Source: Desulfovibrio sp.
GTDB taxonomy: Bacteria; Desulfobacterota; Desulfovibrionia; Desulfovibrionales; Desulfovibrionaceae
Length of the DNA stretch: 62,540 bases
Assembly: GCA_024699605.1 (NCBI GenBank)
Contig: JAILPJ010000051.1
Coordinates: 1 to 62,540 of the forward strand
Direction of reading: 5' to 3'
The notes beneath the pieces are model-generated. The model ran no database searches. It was not told the DNA's origin and was given only the letters and a program-made list of their open reading frames with translations. Position numbers and translations under genes: made by a program. Of this stretch, positions 42,624-51,025 are shown piece by piece (position 1 is the first letter of the stretch; each line of letters opens with the position of its first letter).

Positions 42624-42929
42624 GTGAACGAGAGAGCCGAAGATTTGACCGTGGAATATGAGGAAGATGGCCAAATACTGGTTAAGGAGCTTGACAAGGC
42701 GATTTTGAGCAAAGGCGCCTGGGCCACAGTCCTTTTTCGCTATCAGGAATGGCGTGCTTCCACTGGTGACTATGGTCCTGATAAATATGTTATTCGCCGC
42801 TATCAGAAGTTAGGGGGCGAGTATCGGCAGAAATCCAAATTTGTCATATCCAGTGCCGATCAGGCACGGAAAATCATCGAGGCGCTCACAGCCTGGATTG
42901 ATCAGAGTTCCACAGAGAGCTGCTCGTAG
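42624..42929 (+). CDS. conserved hypothetical protein of deltaproteobacteria
   Basis: A 101-residue protein read from GTG 42624 (preceded by GGAG). It has an acidic start (EDLTVEYEEDGQ), then the block KELDKAILSKGAWATVLFRY, and a basic region (RRYQKLGGEYRQKSKF). I recall similar proteins in other sulfate reducers without known function, but could not check this. The upstream ATG at 42522 would overlap the previous gene in another frame and is less likely. Confidence 0.65.
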   Translation: MNERAEDLTVEYEEDGQILVKELDKAILSKGAWATVLFRYQEWRASTGDYGPDKYVIRRYQKLGGEYRQKSKFVISSADQARKIIEALTAWIDQSSTESCS

Positions 42930-42950
42930 GCTTGTACCATATTGGAAAAA

Positions 42951-42987
42951 AGCCGATGTGTTTGGTCAAACACATCGGCTTTTTTTG
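42951..42987. terminator. bidirectional terminator between the small genes and gmhB
   Basis: AGCCGATGTGTTTG (42951-42964) pairs with CAAACACATCGGCT (42967-42980) around a 2-base gap, with A residues before and T residues after. It ends both converging transcripts. Confidence 0.88.
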
Positions 42988-43003
42988 TTTTTCGCTATGG
43001 CTT

Positions 43004-43561
43004 TCAGCGCGTTCGCTGAAGGATAATGGAAACGGCCGCCGGCAGATCTTTGGCGATAACGGCACCCAGCGCTTGGGCTTGCCTGTTGTCTTGACTATTT
43101 TCCAAACCAAGTTTGATCGTCTGACAGCCACAGGCCAGACCCGCCTGCACGTCGCTGAGCTTATCACCCAGCATCCAAGAATGTGTCAGATCAATGGCGT
43201 GTTCTTTTGCCGCTTTTTCAAGCAGACCAGAAGCTGGTTTGCGGCAGTGGCAGGGGCCTGTGATTTCTGGTAGGTGGGGGCAGTAATACCAGCCTGAGAT
43301 CGCTACGCCGAATTTGGCCAGTTCCTTATCAACCCAGGCTTCGAGTGTGTGCAGCTCTTCTTCGCTGAAGTATTTTCTGGCTAGTCCCGACTGATTGCTG
43401 ACCACAATCAGCTTGAAGCCTTCGCTTGAGAGACGCCAAAGCGCGTTTTGCACACCAGGCAGCCAAACCCAGGCTTCAATGCTGTGCACATAGCCTGTGT
43501 CAAGATTCAGTGTGCCATCGCGGTCAAGAAAAACTGCTCGATGAGTGTTTATTGCGGGCAT
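43004..43561 (-). CDS. gmhB: D-glycero-D-manno-heptose 1,7-bisphosphate 7-phosphatase
   Basis: A 185-residue HAD-family phosphatase. FLDRDGTLNLDTGYV carries the nucleophile Asp, VVSNQSGLAR is motif II, and CRKPASGLLEKA holds the motif III Lys. The zinc site is CPHLPEITGPCHC. It acts in the ADP-heptose pathway for lipopolysaccharide inner core. It overlaps the end of trmI by 13 bases. Confidence 0.92.
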   Translation of the reverse strand: MPAINTHRAVFLDRDGTLNLDTGYVHSIEAWVWLPGVQNALWRLSSEGFKLIVVSNQSGLARKYFSEEELHTLEAWVDKELAKFGVAISGWYYCPHLPEITGPCHCRKPASGLLEKAAKEHAIDLTHSWMLGDKLSDVQAGLACGCQTIKLGLENSQDNRQAQALGAVIAKDLPAAVSIILQRTR

Positions 43562-44430
43562 TGGTCGTGTTCTTCAGGGAGCGGTGCCAGTCCCAGGCGT
43601 TCTCTACGTGCGGCTTCTTGTTTCCGTTCGCGTGTTCCCTTGGGTTTTCTTGCGAGAAAGTCTTCATCCTGAAGCTGTTGTCGGCAAAAGACAAGGAAGC
43701 CTGTATGCGCTGTCATGCGGTCTTCAGGCCGTAAGCGGTCAGCCAGTGGCTTCCAGGGGCGCTTGAGCAATTCACAGACTTCAATATTGGCAAAGGGGCG
43801 TTTTTCAAGGCCAAGCAGCAATTCCTTGACCTGGTCCACCGTGGGGAGCAAAAAGCCAAAGGCTGCGCCTGGGCGTACGGCCGCCAGAGCCTGGTCAAGG
43901 TAGAGCCAGGGTGTACGCACATCCAGGAAAAGGGCATCGGCATGTTGGACAGCAAAGCCTTCGGCAATGTCACGATGGTGGAGTTCCACATTCTGCCCCA
44001 GGCCAGCCCATTCAAGATTGCGCCTGGCAAGAGCCACAAATTCCTCGCGAGCATCATGGCTGACGACGCGGCCCGTGGGACCGCAGAACCAGGAGAGCGC
44101 CAGCGTCAGCCCACCAGAACCACAACCGGCCTCAATAATCGTGCGTCCAGGACCTGCGCCGAGCATCAGGCAGATTTGGGCAATATCCTTGGCGTAAATG
44201 ATCTGTGTCTGTCGTTTGATACCCTGAAGACGGTCAAAAAGACCGGCTTCCTGGACAAGTACTGGCACGTCAAGATGCGTACGCACCATTTGACCAAAGT
44301 CAAGTTGATGCACGCGCGCTGCCTCCACAATGCCGTCTGTGCTGTGCCAGTCTTGGCCTTCAACCAGGCGCTTGAGGTAGCGGCGGCCTTTGGGGGTGAC
44401 GTAGATGAGAAGCGATCCCCATGGAATCAT
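43549..44430 (-). CDS. trmI: tRNA (adenine(58)-N1)-methyltransferase TrmI
   Basis: A 293-residue SAM-dependent methyltransferase. The typical N-terminal beta domain is followed by IYAKDIAQICLMLG, the SAM motif IIEAGCGSGGLTLAL and the DALFLDVRTPWLYL motif. It makes m1A58 in the T-loop of tRNA. A basic C-terminal tail (about 30 residues rich in Arg, Lys and Glu) is extra. It lies between mrcA and gmhB in a minus-strand operon. Confidence 0.9.
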   Translation of the reverse strand: MIPWGSLLIYVTPKGRRYLKRLVEGQDWHSTDGIVEAARVHQLDFGQMVRTHLDVPVLVQEAGLFDRLQGIKRQTQIIYAKDIAQICLMLGAGPGRTIIEAGCGSGGLTLALSWFCGPTGRVVSHDAREEFVALARRNLEWAGLGQNVELHHRDIAEGFAVQHADALFLDVRTPWLYLDQALAAVRPGAAFGFLLPTVDQVKELLLGLEKRPFANIEVCELLKRPWKPLADRLRPEDRMTAHTGFLVFCRQQLQDEDFLARKPKGTRERKQEAARRERLGLAPLPEEHDQCPQ

Positions 44431-44455
44431 GCGTTTTTCTCCGTGACAAGCTTTG

Positions 44456-46912
44456 TCAGAACATCTGACGCATCAGGTCTTCTCCGGTCTCCCGGGCATC
44501 TGAGCCAATATTTTCCTGAATGCTGCCTTCTGTGGCGCGATTGCCTTCATAGGGCATGTCACTTTGATAGGCGAAATTGCCCGAAAGAGTGACATTGTCG
44601 GGTTTGACAAAATCCTCCACAGGATAAAGGTCCTCAACCTGCATGCGGTATTTTTTGAAGATGGGCGCGGCTGTGCGGCCGCCCTGTTCGGTTCGCCCCA
44701 AAGGCTGCACCTTGTCGTAGCCGACATAGACGCCGGTGACCAGGTAGGGAGAAAAACCAATAAACCAGGCATCTCTTGCCTGATTGGAGGTCCCGGTCTT
44801 GCCGCCGATAAAACGGCCTTCAATCTTGGCGCGGCTACCTGTGCCAGTATTGACGGCATTCTTGAGCATGGTATCCATGATAAAGGCGTTTTGGGGCGTG
44901 ATGGCCTGCCAGTGCTCGACATCCTGACGGTACAGTTCTTTGCCCTCGGCATCCACAATCAGTGAAACCATGCGTGGGCGTACGCCAAGACCCTGATTGG
45001 CAAAGGCCGCGTAAGCCTGAGTCATGTTCAGCGGTGTGACGCCCACAGCTCCGAGGCTCACCGCCAGTTCCTGAGGGAAATTGGGTTCAAGACCCAGCTG
45101 TTTGGCTCGGGCAATCACTTTGTCGATGCCTATTTGATGCGCGACGCGTACGGCGCAGGTATTGCGGGAAAGGGCCAGTGCTAAGTAGAGCGGAATTTCA
45201 CCTTTGTAATTGCGTTCGGAATTATTGGGGCGCCAGACTTCATGGGTGTATGGGTTCACATACGAAAAGGGACCGTCTAAGACAATGGAAAAGGGGGTAA
45301 AGCCATTGTCGAGGGCTGTGGAATAGACAATGGGTTTGAAGCTGCTGCCTGGCTGCCGGTGGGCCTGAGTGGCGCGGTTGAACTGAGTGGCACCGTACTG
45401 ATACCCGCCGATCAGCGCCACCACATTGCCAGAGCGAGGTTCAATGGAGACAAGGGCTCCCTGCACCAGGGGTTCCTGCTGCAGACTGAGCGTGATGGCC
45501 TTATTTTTGCCCACACTTTGTGGATCAAAGGATTCGGGTTCCTGTTGTTCGCCTTTCTTTTGCTCATTGGCATTTTTGGGGGCAGGTGTTTTTTTCTTTT
45601 CCACTTCTGCTTTGACATAGATCAGATCGCCAACATTGAGTACTTTGCGGGCATCGGAAATAAAATTGCCGCCAAAGCCCGAAACGTGAGGATTGGGCCG
45701 TCTGGCCCAGCTCATTTTGCTGACCGGAATGACGCCGGTATAACCCTGACCTAAGTCCACAATGGCCTGTTTTGCGGAGACTTCCTTAACCAAGGCCTTG
45801 CACCAGCTGCCGCCGGCAAGATCCATGGGGGTAAACGTGCTTTTTTCGAGAAAATCCTTTCTGCCGTTGGCATCCAATTTGGCTATGGGACCGCGCCAGC
45901 CCTGCCGTTTGTCCACTTCTTCAAGACCTTGACGGACGGCGAGATTCGCGGCTTCCTGATGTTGTGGCACCATGACGGTGTGGACAGTCAGGCCGGCCTC
46001 ATAGACATAATCTTCTCCGTATTTTCTTGTCTCAACGCCCAGAGCCCGCAGATTTTCCTCAGTAAAAAACTCGATGAGCATGCGCCTGATTTCCTCGAGA
46101 TACCAGCTGGCAGCTCCTTCCTGACCGTCGGGCATGCTCCAGTAAACAAGTGGCTCGGCAATGGCCTGATCGTATTCGGCTTTGGTGATCCATTTCAGTT
46201 CAAGCATGCGTCCGAGCACATAGCGTTGTCGGTTTTTGGCGGCTTGGGGATGTCGGAAGGGATTGTAACTGCTCGGAGCTTTGGGCAGGCCTGCGATGAC
46301 GGCACTTTCGGCCAGTGTGATATCCGAGGCGTGTTTGCCGAAATAGGTGCGCGCCGCGGCTTCGACGCCGTAGGCATGTTCGCCGAGATAGATGTGGTTG
46401 AGGTAAATGCTCAGAATATCGTCTTTGGAGAGGTTTTTTTCCAGCTGATAGGCTAAAATGGCTTCTTTCATCTTGCGCGTATAACTGCGTTCGGAGGTGA
46501 GCAGAAGCTGTTTGATGAGCTGCTGGGTGATGGTGCTGCCCCCTTCACCGGTATGCCCCTTCTTGAAATTGTTGATGGCGGCACGCGCAATGGCAAAGGG
46601 ATCCACGCCAAGGTGGCTGTAGAAGGAATCGTCTTCTGAAGCGAGAAAGGCCATGGGCAGAAAACGACTCATCGCCTTGATGTCAATGACAAAACGGCGT
46701 TCGTGGGCAAAGGTGCCGATAATGGTGCCTGTGCTGTCGAGGACCGTGGTTGCCTGGGGAGGTTTGTAGTCGGCAATGCGTTTGATGTTCGGCAGGTCGC
46801 GTGAAGCCCAGTAGAGCAAAAGACCGGCACATGTTCCGGCTCCCAACACGGCGAGAAAGAGCAAAAGCAAAAGGATGGTCAGTGTTTTGCGCAGCACTGT
46901 GGTTATCTTCAT
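44456..46912 (-). CDS. mrcA: penicillin-binding protein 1A
   Basis: An 818-residue bifunctional peptidoglycan synthase. A membrane anchor (residues 10-35) is followed by the glycosyltransferase domain with ASEDDSFYSHLGVDPFAIAR and GGSTITQQLIKQL. An OB-like insert and Lys/Glu-rich linker come next. The transpeptidase has the SxxK motif in PGSSFKPIVYS, SRN as SxN, and GGKTGTSNQARD. It works in the periplasm on lipid II. It heads the mrcA-trmI-gmhB operon. Confidence 0.95.
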   Translation of the reverse strand: MKITTVLRKTLTILLLLLFLAVLGAGTCAGLLLYWASRDLPNIKRIADYKPPQATTVLDSTGTIIGTFAHERRFVIDIKAMSRFLPMAFLASEDDSFYSHLGVDPFAIARAAINNFKKGHTGEGGSTITQQLIKQLLLTSERSYTRKMKEAILAYQLEKNLSKDDILSIYLNHIYLGEHAYGVEAAARTYFGKHASDITLAESAVIAGLPKAPSSYNPFRHPQAAKNRQRYVLGRMLELKWITKAEYDQAIAEPLVYWSMPDGQEGAASWYLEEIRRMLIEFFTEENLRALGVETRKYGEDYVYEAGLTVHTVMVPQHQEAANLAVRQGLEEVDKRQGWRGPIAKLDANGRKDFLEKSTFTPMDLAGGSWCKALVKEVSAKQAIVDLGQGYTGVIPVSKMSWARRPNPHVSGFGGNFISDARKVLNVGDLIYVKAEVEKKKTPAPKNANEQKKGEQQEPESFDPQSVGKNKAITLSLQQEPLVQGALVSIEPRSGNVVALIGGYQYGATQFNRATQAHRQPGSSFKPIVYSTALDNGFTPFSIVLDGPFSYVNPYTHEVWRPNNSERNYKGEIPLYLALALSRNTCAVRVAHQIGIDKVIARAKQLGLEPNFPQELAVSLGAVGVTPLNMTQAYAAFANQGLGVRPRMVSLIVDAEGKELYRQDVEHWQAITPQNAFIMDTMLKNAVNTGTGSRAKIEGRFIGGKTGTSNQARDAWFIGFSPYLVTGVYVGYDKVQPLGRTEQGGRTAAPIFKKYRMQVEDLYPVEDFVKPDNVTLSGNFAYQSDMPYEGNRATEGSIQENIGSDARETGEDLMRQMF

Positions 46913-47147
46913 AAAAAGTTTGGGCGCTCAATCCCACTTCCCCAGGTTGGGAGGAGCAGAACTCGTTCGGGGTGGGCAAAACTGAACGCTTGGATGTCCA
47001 AGGCAGAAGCTTTGCGTTTCACCAAGTATGGTACAGAAGGGGGAATTTTTTCACGTTCCATTTTGCTGTGGCAGTGGCGAATTTCGTGAAAAATGAAACA
47101 AAAAGTATACAAAAGGAGAGGGGGAAAGACAAGGCGGGCTCAAGGAC

Positions 47148-47178
47148 AAAAAAAAGCGGAAAGCATGTTGCTTTCCGC
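47148..47178 (-). terminator. terminator of dsrC
   Basis: On the minus strand GCGGAAAGC, a 5-base loop and GCTTTCCGC (47178-47156) are followed by eight T residues. Confidence 0.88.
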
Positions 47179-47201
47179 CGCAGTACACAATCTTACAGAG
47201 A

Positions 47202-47519
47202 CTATACGCAGCCGGTGGGCTTGGGCAGGCCAGCCATTTTGCAGGCTCCCTTGCCGGGGCCGGAGGGGAAGAGCTCGTACACTTCTTTCAGTTTGTAGCC
47301 GGTATTCTTGGAGAGAATACGGACCATGGGGGCAATACCATTCTTTTTGTAGTAGTCCTGCAGGAAATCGAGGATTTTCTGATGGTCAGGAGTAAGCTCG
47401 GCGATACCTTCTGAATCCTTCACATACTCAAGCCATTCAGGGCACCAGTCATCAAAGCGCAGCAGAAAGCCGTCTTCGTCTACTTCGAAACTTTTCCCTT
47501 TAAAGGTAATCTCAGCCAT
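47202..47519 (-). CDS. dsrC: sulfur carrier protein DsrC
   Basis: A 105-residue protein of the DsrC/TusE family. The flexible C-terminal arm GACKMAGLPKPTGCV carries both conserved cysteines, Cys93 and Cys104, ten residues apart. So this is true DsrC, able to form the trisulfide with sulfite reductase DsrAB and pass it to the DsrMKJOP membrane complex. It is a separate unit with a strong ribosome binding site (AAGGAGGA) and its own terminator, as in other sulfate reducers; dsrAB are not in the window. Confidence 0.96.
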   Translation of the reverse strand: MAEITFKGKSFEVDEDGFLLRFDDWCPEWLEYVKDSEGIAELTPDHQKILDFLQDYYKKNGIAPMVRILSKNTGYKLKEVYELFPSGPGKGACKMAGLPKPTGCV

Positions 47520-47809
47520 GCGCGTCCTCCTTGGACATGTTTCATTTCGCTAGGACAGGAGTCCAAGCGTTAGTAACAACGAAAAGCCAGCAAGCAAGCC
47601 GGCTTATTGCCTATAGTCTTGACAGAAATCCGAAAAACTGGCGACTATGGCCTTGGCATAAATAAGGCATAGCCCACATTTTCCTTCCTTTCGTTTTGAC
47701 ACAAAACAGGTAAGATGGCAAGTGCTTCCGCGGATTTTGCCGAAGCATGAGCAGGTCGTGAAACAGCGATCTTGTGCCGACATGTAGCTTCGTGGCAAGG
47801 AGAAAAAAC
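47520..47809. other. divergent intergenic stretch between dsrC and a small exported protein
   Basis: About 290 bases. It holds a CCGGC/GCTGG-type short hairpin near 47590-47605 in the dsrC leader, and a TTGACA at 47619-47624 on the plus strand. No confident promoter pairing was made. Confidence 0.35.
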
Positions 47810-48088
47810 ATGCTTAGCAGAAAACTGCCCGTACTTTTTTTGTTTCTGCTTTTCCTTTCGGCCGGCTTGTTGGTCGAGGCAGAAAGTGCCCAGAGACCGG
47901 ATCAGCCGCAGTTTGTGGCTGCAAAAACCAGGGAGGCCGCAGCGCCCAAAGCGCAGCGCAAACCCAAGGCCCCTGTTCAGAATCAGAGAAATAAAGGCCG
48001 TGAAAGCACTTTTGAGCTGCTGAAAAGCCCTGGACAGGACAGTCCAAGGCCCTTCAGCAAGCCACAGTCCATCCTTGAGAAACGCTAG
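47810..48088 (+). CDS. small basic exported protein of unknown function
   Basis: A 92-residue protein from ATG 47810, preceded by AAGGAG. Residues 1-22 form a signal peptide (KLPVLFLFLLFLSAGLLVEA). The mature part is rich in Lys, Arg, Gln and Pro and ends in SKPQSILEKR. No family is recognised. It is convergent with roo, and the two stop codons share the same CTAG. Confidence 0.6.
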   Translation: MLSRKLPVLFLFLLFLSAGLLVEAESAQRPDQPQFVAAKTREAAAPKAQRKPKAPVQNQRNKGRESTFELLKSPGQDSPRPFSKPQSILEKR

Positions 48089-49290
48089 CCGCCACACTTT
48101 GCTGAGAGTGCTTGGGCAAGATTTTTACCCAGCTCATGGCAAGCCTTTAAGTCGTCCTTTGTGGGGCGCCAGGCGCATTTGACCGGAGCGCAGGGCATTT
48201 CCATCTTCATTTCGGATAACGCGTCCTGCAGGTACTTGGCGGATTCACCACTCCAGCCATAGGAACCAAAGGCTCCGCCGATTCTGTTGAGGGGTCTCAG
48301 GCCTTTCATATAGGTCAGCTGCGCGGCCATCAGGGGCAGAATGGTATTATTGTGGGTCGGCGAACCGGCCACCACGGCTCCGCAGTCGGCCAATTCTGTC
48401 ATGATGGCGCTGTGATGATTGCTTTTCACCGACATGATGCGCACCGGCACGTTGCCATCTTCAAAGCCACTGCCCACGGCATAGGCCATCTGTTCTGTGG
48501 AGTGCCACATGGTGTCATAGAAGATCAGGGCGCGTTTTTGCGGTTTCTGTTCAGCCAGAGTGCGGTACATATCAATGATGAATTTGACTTCATCGTAGCC
48601 TCTGTGGATGAGACCATGATCAGGAGCAATCATCTCAATATCGAGTTTTTCCAGAATTGGCAGGGCCTTTAGGACCATGGGCGAGTACGGCAGAACGATA
48701 TTGTAGAAATATTCCTTGATTCTCTGCAGATATTCGTCTTGTTTGCCGTATTCATCCACAAAGCGCACGCTTGAGGCAATGTTCTGACCAAAAATATCGT
48801 TGGAAATCAGAAGCTTTTCTTCAGGAATATAGCTGACCATGCTGTCGGGCCAGTGCAGCATGCGTGTTTCCTGAAAGATGATCTGACGTTTTCCCAGGGA
48901 AATGCTGTCACCGCTTTTTACGGGCACGAGAGGCCAAGAATTGCCGGGATAGTAGCCGGCCAGTGATTTCATGCCGGTCTGTGAGACAAAGATCTTTTCC
49001 GGTTTGGTGCGCTCCACGATCTCGGCAAGGGAGCCTGCGTGGTCCATTTCCATATGATTGCAGACAATATAGTCGATTTTTTCAGGATCCAATGTTTTGG
49101 CCAGGCGGCAGAGCATAGTCTTGCCAAAGCCCGGTGAAACCGTATCCACAAGGACATTTTTCTGGTCCTTGATGAGATAGGCATTATAGGTCGTGCCTTC
49201 AGGTGATGTGGAATAGCCGTGGAAATCTCTGTGATCATAGTCCACGCAGCCTACCCAGAAAATGTCTTTTTTAATTTCCAAGGCTTGCAT
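48085..49290 (-). CDS. roo: rubredoxin:oxygen oxidoreductase (flavodiiron protein)
   Basis: A 401-residue cytosolic flavodiiron protein. The diiron ligands start with HMEMDHAG (H79, E81, D83, H84). Further ligands lie in LHWPDSMVSY, LISNDIFGQ and APDHGLIHRGYDE. The C-terminal flavodoxin domain (from about residue 255) has YDTMWHSTEQMA and the SPTHNNTILP FMN loop. It reduces oxygen to water with electrons from rubredoxin. The rubredoxin gene lies upstream with a terminator between them. Confidence 0.96.
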   Translation of the reverse strand: MQALEIKKDIFWVGCVDYDHRDFHGYSTSPEGTTYNAYLIKDQKNVLVDTVSPGFGKTMLCRLAKTLDPEKIDYIVCNHMEMDHAGSLAEIVERTKPEKIFVSQTGMKSLAGYYPGNSWPLVPVKSGDSISLGKRQIIFQETRMLHWPDSMVSYIPEEKLLISNDIFGQNIASSVRFVDEYGKQDEYLQRIKEYFYNIVLPYSPMVLKALPILEKLDIEMIAPDHGLIHRGYDEVKFIIDMYRTLAEQKPQKRALIFYDTMWHSTEQMAYAVGSGFEDGNVPVRIMSVKSNHHSAIMTELADCGAVVAGSPTHNNTILPLMAAQLTYMKGLRPLNRIGGAFGSYGWSGESAKYLQDALSEMKMEMPCAPVKCAWRPTKDDLKACHELGKNLAQALSAKCGG

Positions 49291-49376
49291 TGTAACTCCC
49301 TTCTTGCCGTGTGCACCACGGGCAGTACTTGAATTGAGGTGGATTGTTGGTGTCGAGATGGATGCTGCTCAGAGAT

Positions 49377-49404
49377 AAAAAGGCCGGAATAGAGAATTCC
49401 GGCC
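49377..49404 (-). terminator. terminator between rubredoxin and roo
   Basis: On the minus strand GGCCGGAAT, a 5-base loop and ATTCCGGCC (49404-49382) are followed by a short T run. It can lower or prevent read-through from rub into roo. Confidence 0.75.
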
Positions 49405-49428
49405 AGCAGATATTACGGCAGGGAGCCG

Positions 49429-49569
49429 TTATTCTTCAGGCTCGAACTGATCCTTACCCACGCCGCAGACCGGACAGGTCCAATCATCAGGCAGGTCTTC
49501 GAAAGCAACATTGTCGTTTTCCGCAGGATCGTAGACATGGCCGCAAATAGTACAGACATATTTTTTCAT
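49429..49569 (-). CDS. rub: rubredoxin
   Basis: A 46-residue iron protein. [10 protein letters not shown] and [13 protein letters not shown] supply the four cysteine ligands (Cys6, Cys9, Cys32, Cys35) of the single iron. It passes electrons to Roo, encoded downstream, and to desulfoferrodoxin, encoded upstream. It is shorter than the usual 52-54 residues because the loop between the two motifs is trimmed. Confidence 0.95.
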   Translation of the reverse strand: MKKYVCTICGHVYDPAENDNVAFEDLPDDWTCPVCGVGKDQFEPEE

Positions 49570-49649
49570 GCAATTTTCAGCATGCCTTGTGGCACGCTGC
49601 CTCCCTTTCTTGAATGTGAGCGAGAAATGGGGCTTGGCTTCAGAGCCAG

Positions 49650-50030
49650 CTAATTATCAGCTTTCCAAAGACCGTGGAGATTGCAGTAAGCGCGGGCACT
49701 GACTTTTTGTGCATCGGTCTTGAAAATGGCTTCAGGAGCCTCATTGGGCTGAAGTTCACGACGCAGCACGGAATTTTCCGTTAACAGTTCGATCCACTGA
49801 ATAAAATGTTTTTCCACCATGGGATGCGCCGCAGAGCCGACACTGACGCGATAACCGCCTTCAACAGCTTCAATGACAGGAACATGTTTTTCCTTGGACG
49901 CATCCACCGCGCCCTCTTCCATGCGCACGAGGTCCTGACCACAGCAGGTTGGCACACAGCTGCCCGCGTGCAGTACCTCCACAATGGTGCCGCAAAGCTG
50001 GCATTTATAGACTTCACGTTTTTCAGGCAT
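49650..50030 (-). CDS. dfx: desulfoferrodoxin (superoxide reductase)
   Basis: A 126-residue two-iron superoxide reductase. The N-terminal desulforedoxin domain has Cys10, Cys13, Cys29 and Cys30 for centre I. Centre II has His49, His69, His75, His119 and Cys116. The gating Glu47 and Lys48 are kept (KEKHVPV). It reduces superoxide to peroxide without making oxygen. The start at 50030 ([10 protein letters not shown]) fits the family; the longer frame to 50114 does not. It heads the dfx-rub-roo set. Confidence 0.96.
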   Translation of the reverse strand: MPEKREVYKCQLCGTIVEVLHAGSCVPTCCGQDLVRMEEGAVDASKEKHVPVIEAVEGGYRVSVGSAAHPMVEKHFIQWIELLTENSVLRRELQPNEAPEAIFKTDAQKVSARAYCNLHGLWKADN

Positions 50031-50127
50031 GGGCAGATTCCCCCTTTTGCAGTGATTCTCGCCGGTGTTGGCGCAATATTTCTGTAATCTACCTGATGCG
50101 CCGGTGAAAAGCAAGAAAGCCTGTTTC

Positions 50128-50931
50128 TTACTTACTGCGTACCCCTAGCACATTGGGCAGAAGGCTATGCATTTTGAGAAAGGGAAAAAGCGTTTCTTCA
50201 TCACTGGTATCGATTCCGCGCACAAAGAGTTCCGCTTCAAAGCCTCCTTCCACATACATGGCGCAGGCAAGCTTAAGGGGCAGCCGCAGCAGTTCCGTTG
50301 CCAAAGCATGGGCCGATACGGGAATCTTGCAGAGAATGAAGAGCACATGACCGTTTTGATCAAGGGCTACGCTGGCAATGGGGTGGGTCGGGCCAATTTT
50401 GGGCCAGGGAATGCGACCTGTGCGAGTAATCAGCCGAAAATTTTGCACCACAAGATCATATTGAGCCAGTTTCTGAAAAAGATCAGGTTCGTCGCGTTCT
50501 AGGATGGCGGCTTTGGGAAGCGAAGGATCCTTGGGTGAGGCCACAAAAAATGCGCCAAAGCCCCGATGGATGCGGGGATTATTCACGAACTCCTTATGAC
50601 GCAGATAGCCTGTGCTGGTTTTGCCGTCTTTGAGATACATACTGGCATTGATAGCCGCCAGAAGATCATATTGCTTGGCCCATTCAGGCAGGCTCTGGGC
50701 ACCATCAGGAGCTTGGGCTGAACAGAGCACAAAATGAAAGCGCTCTGGGTCGATGCGCAGCACAGAAATGGCCTGTTCTTGTTCAAGAAAGGCAAATTCG
50801 GCAAAATCAAGGCCTGTCTCGAGCCTTTGCCAGCCAAGAGCCGGCAGGGCTGAGCCAAGCCATAGAGCGCAGAAAACGGCAAGCTCTGCAAAGGCGGAAA
50901 AGAATCGTGCGCGTGGGGAACAACGGTACAT
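50128..50931 (-). CDS. phosphodiester glycosidase family exported protein (NAGPA/DUF2233)
   Basis: A 267-residue protein with a signal peptide (cut near ALG, about residue 33). INASMYLKDGKTSTGYL and YVEGGFEAELFV are the recognisable NAGPA-domain segments, holding the acidic active-site positions. Family members remove N-acetylglucosamine or other groups from phosphodiesters, including exopolymers. The target here is unknown. It ends 97 bases before dfx on the same strand, and is divergent from metF. Confidence 0.8.
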   Translation of the reverse strand: MYRCSPRARFFSAFAELAVFCALWLGSALPALGWQRLETGLDFAEFAFLEQEQAISVLRIDPERFHFVLCSAQAPDGAQSLPEWAKQYDLLAAINASMYLKDGKTSTGYLRHKEFVNNPRIHRGFGAFFVASPKDPSLPKAAILERDEPDLFQKLAQYDLVVQNFRLITRTGRIPWPKIGPTHPIASVALDQNGHVLFILCKIPVSAHALATELLRLPLKLACAMYVEGGFEAELFVRGIDTSDEETLFPFLKMHSLLPNVLGVRSK

Positions 50932-50980
50932 GGCTATTTTGCAGGAGAGGCCTGCATTGCCTTCTTCCTGACTTTTCTGC

Positions 50981-51002
50981 TATATCAGTATATCCTGATA
51001 TA
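50981..51002. promoter_or_regulatory. palindrome upstream of metF
   Basis: TATATCAG (50981-50988) and CTGATATA (50995-51002) form a perfect 8-bp inverted repeat with a 6-base spacer, 24 bases before metF and about 50 bases before the divergent glycosidase gene. It looks like an operator for a dimeric regulator. A methionine-pathway repressor such as SahR is a natural candidate, but I cannot confirm the motif. Confidence 0.6.
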
Positions 51003-51025
51003 ATGATTTTACCTTGGAGGTTGTT

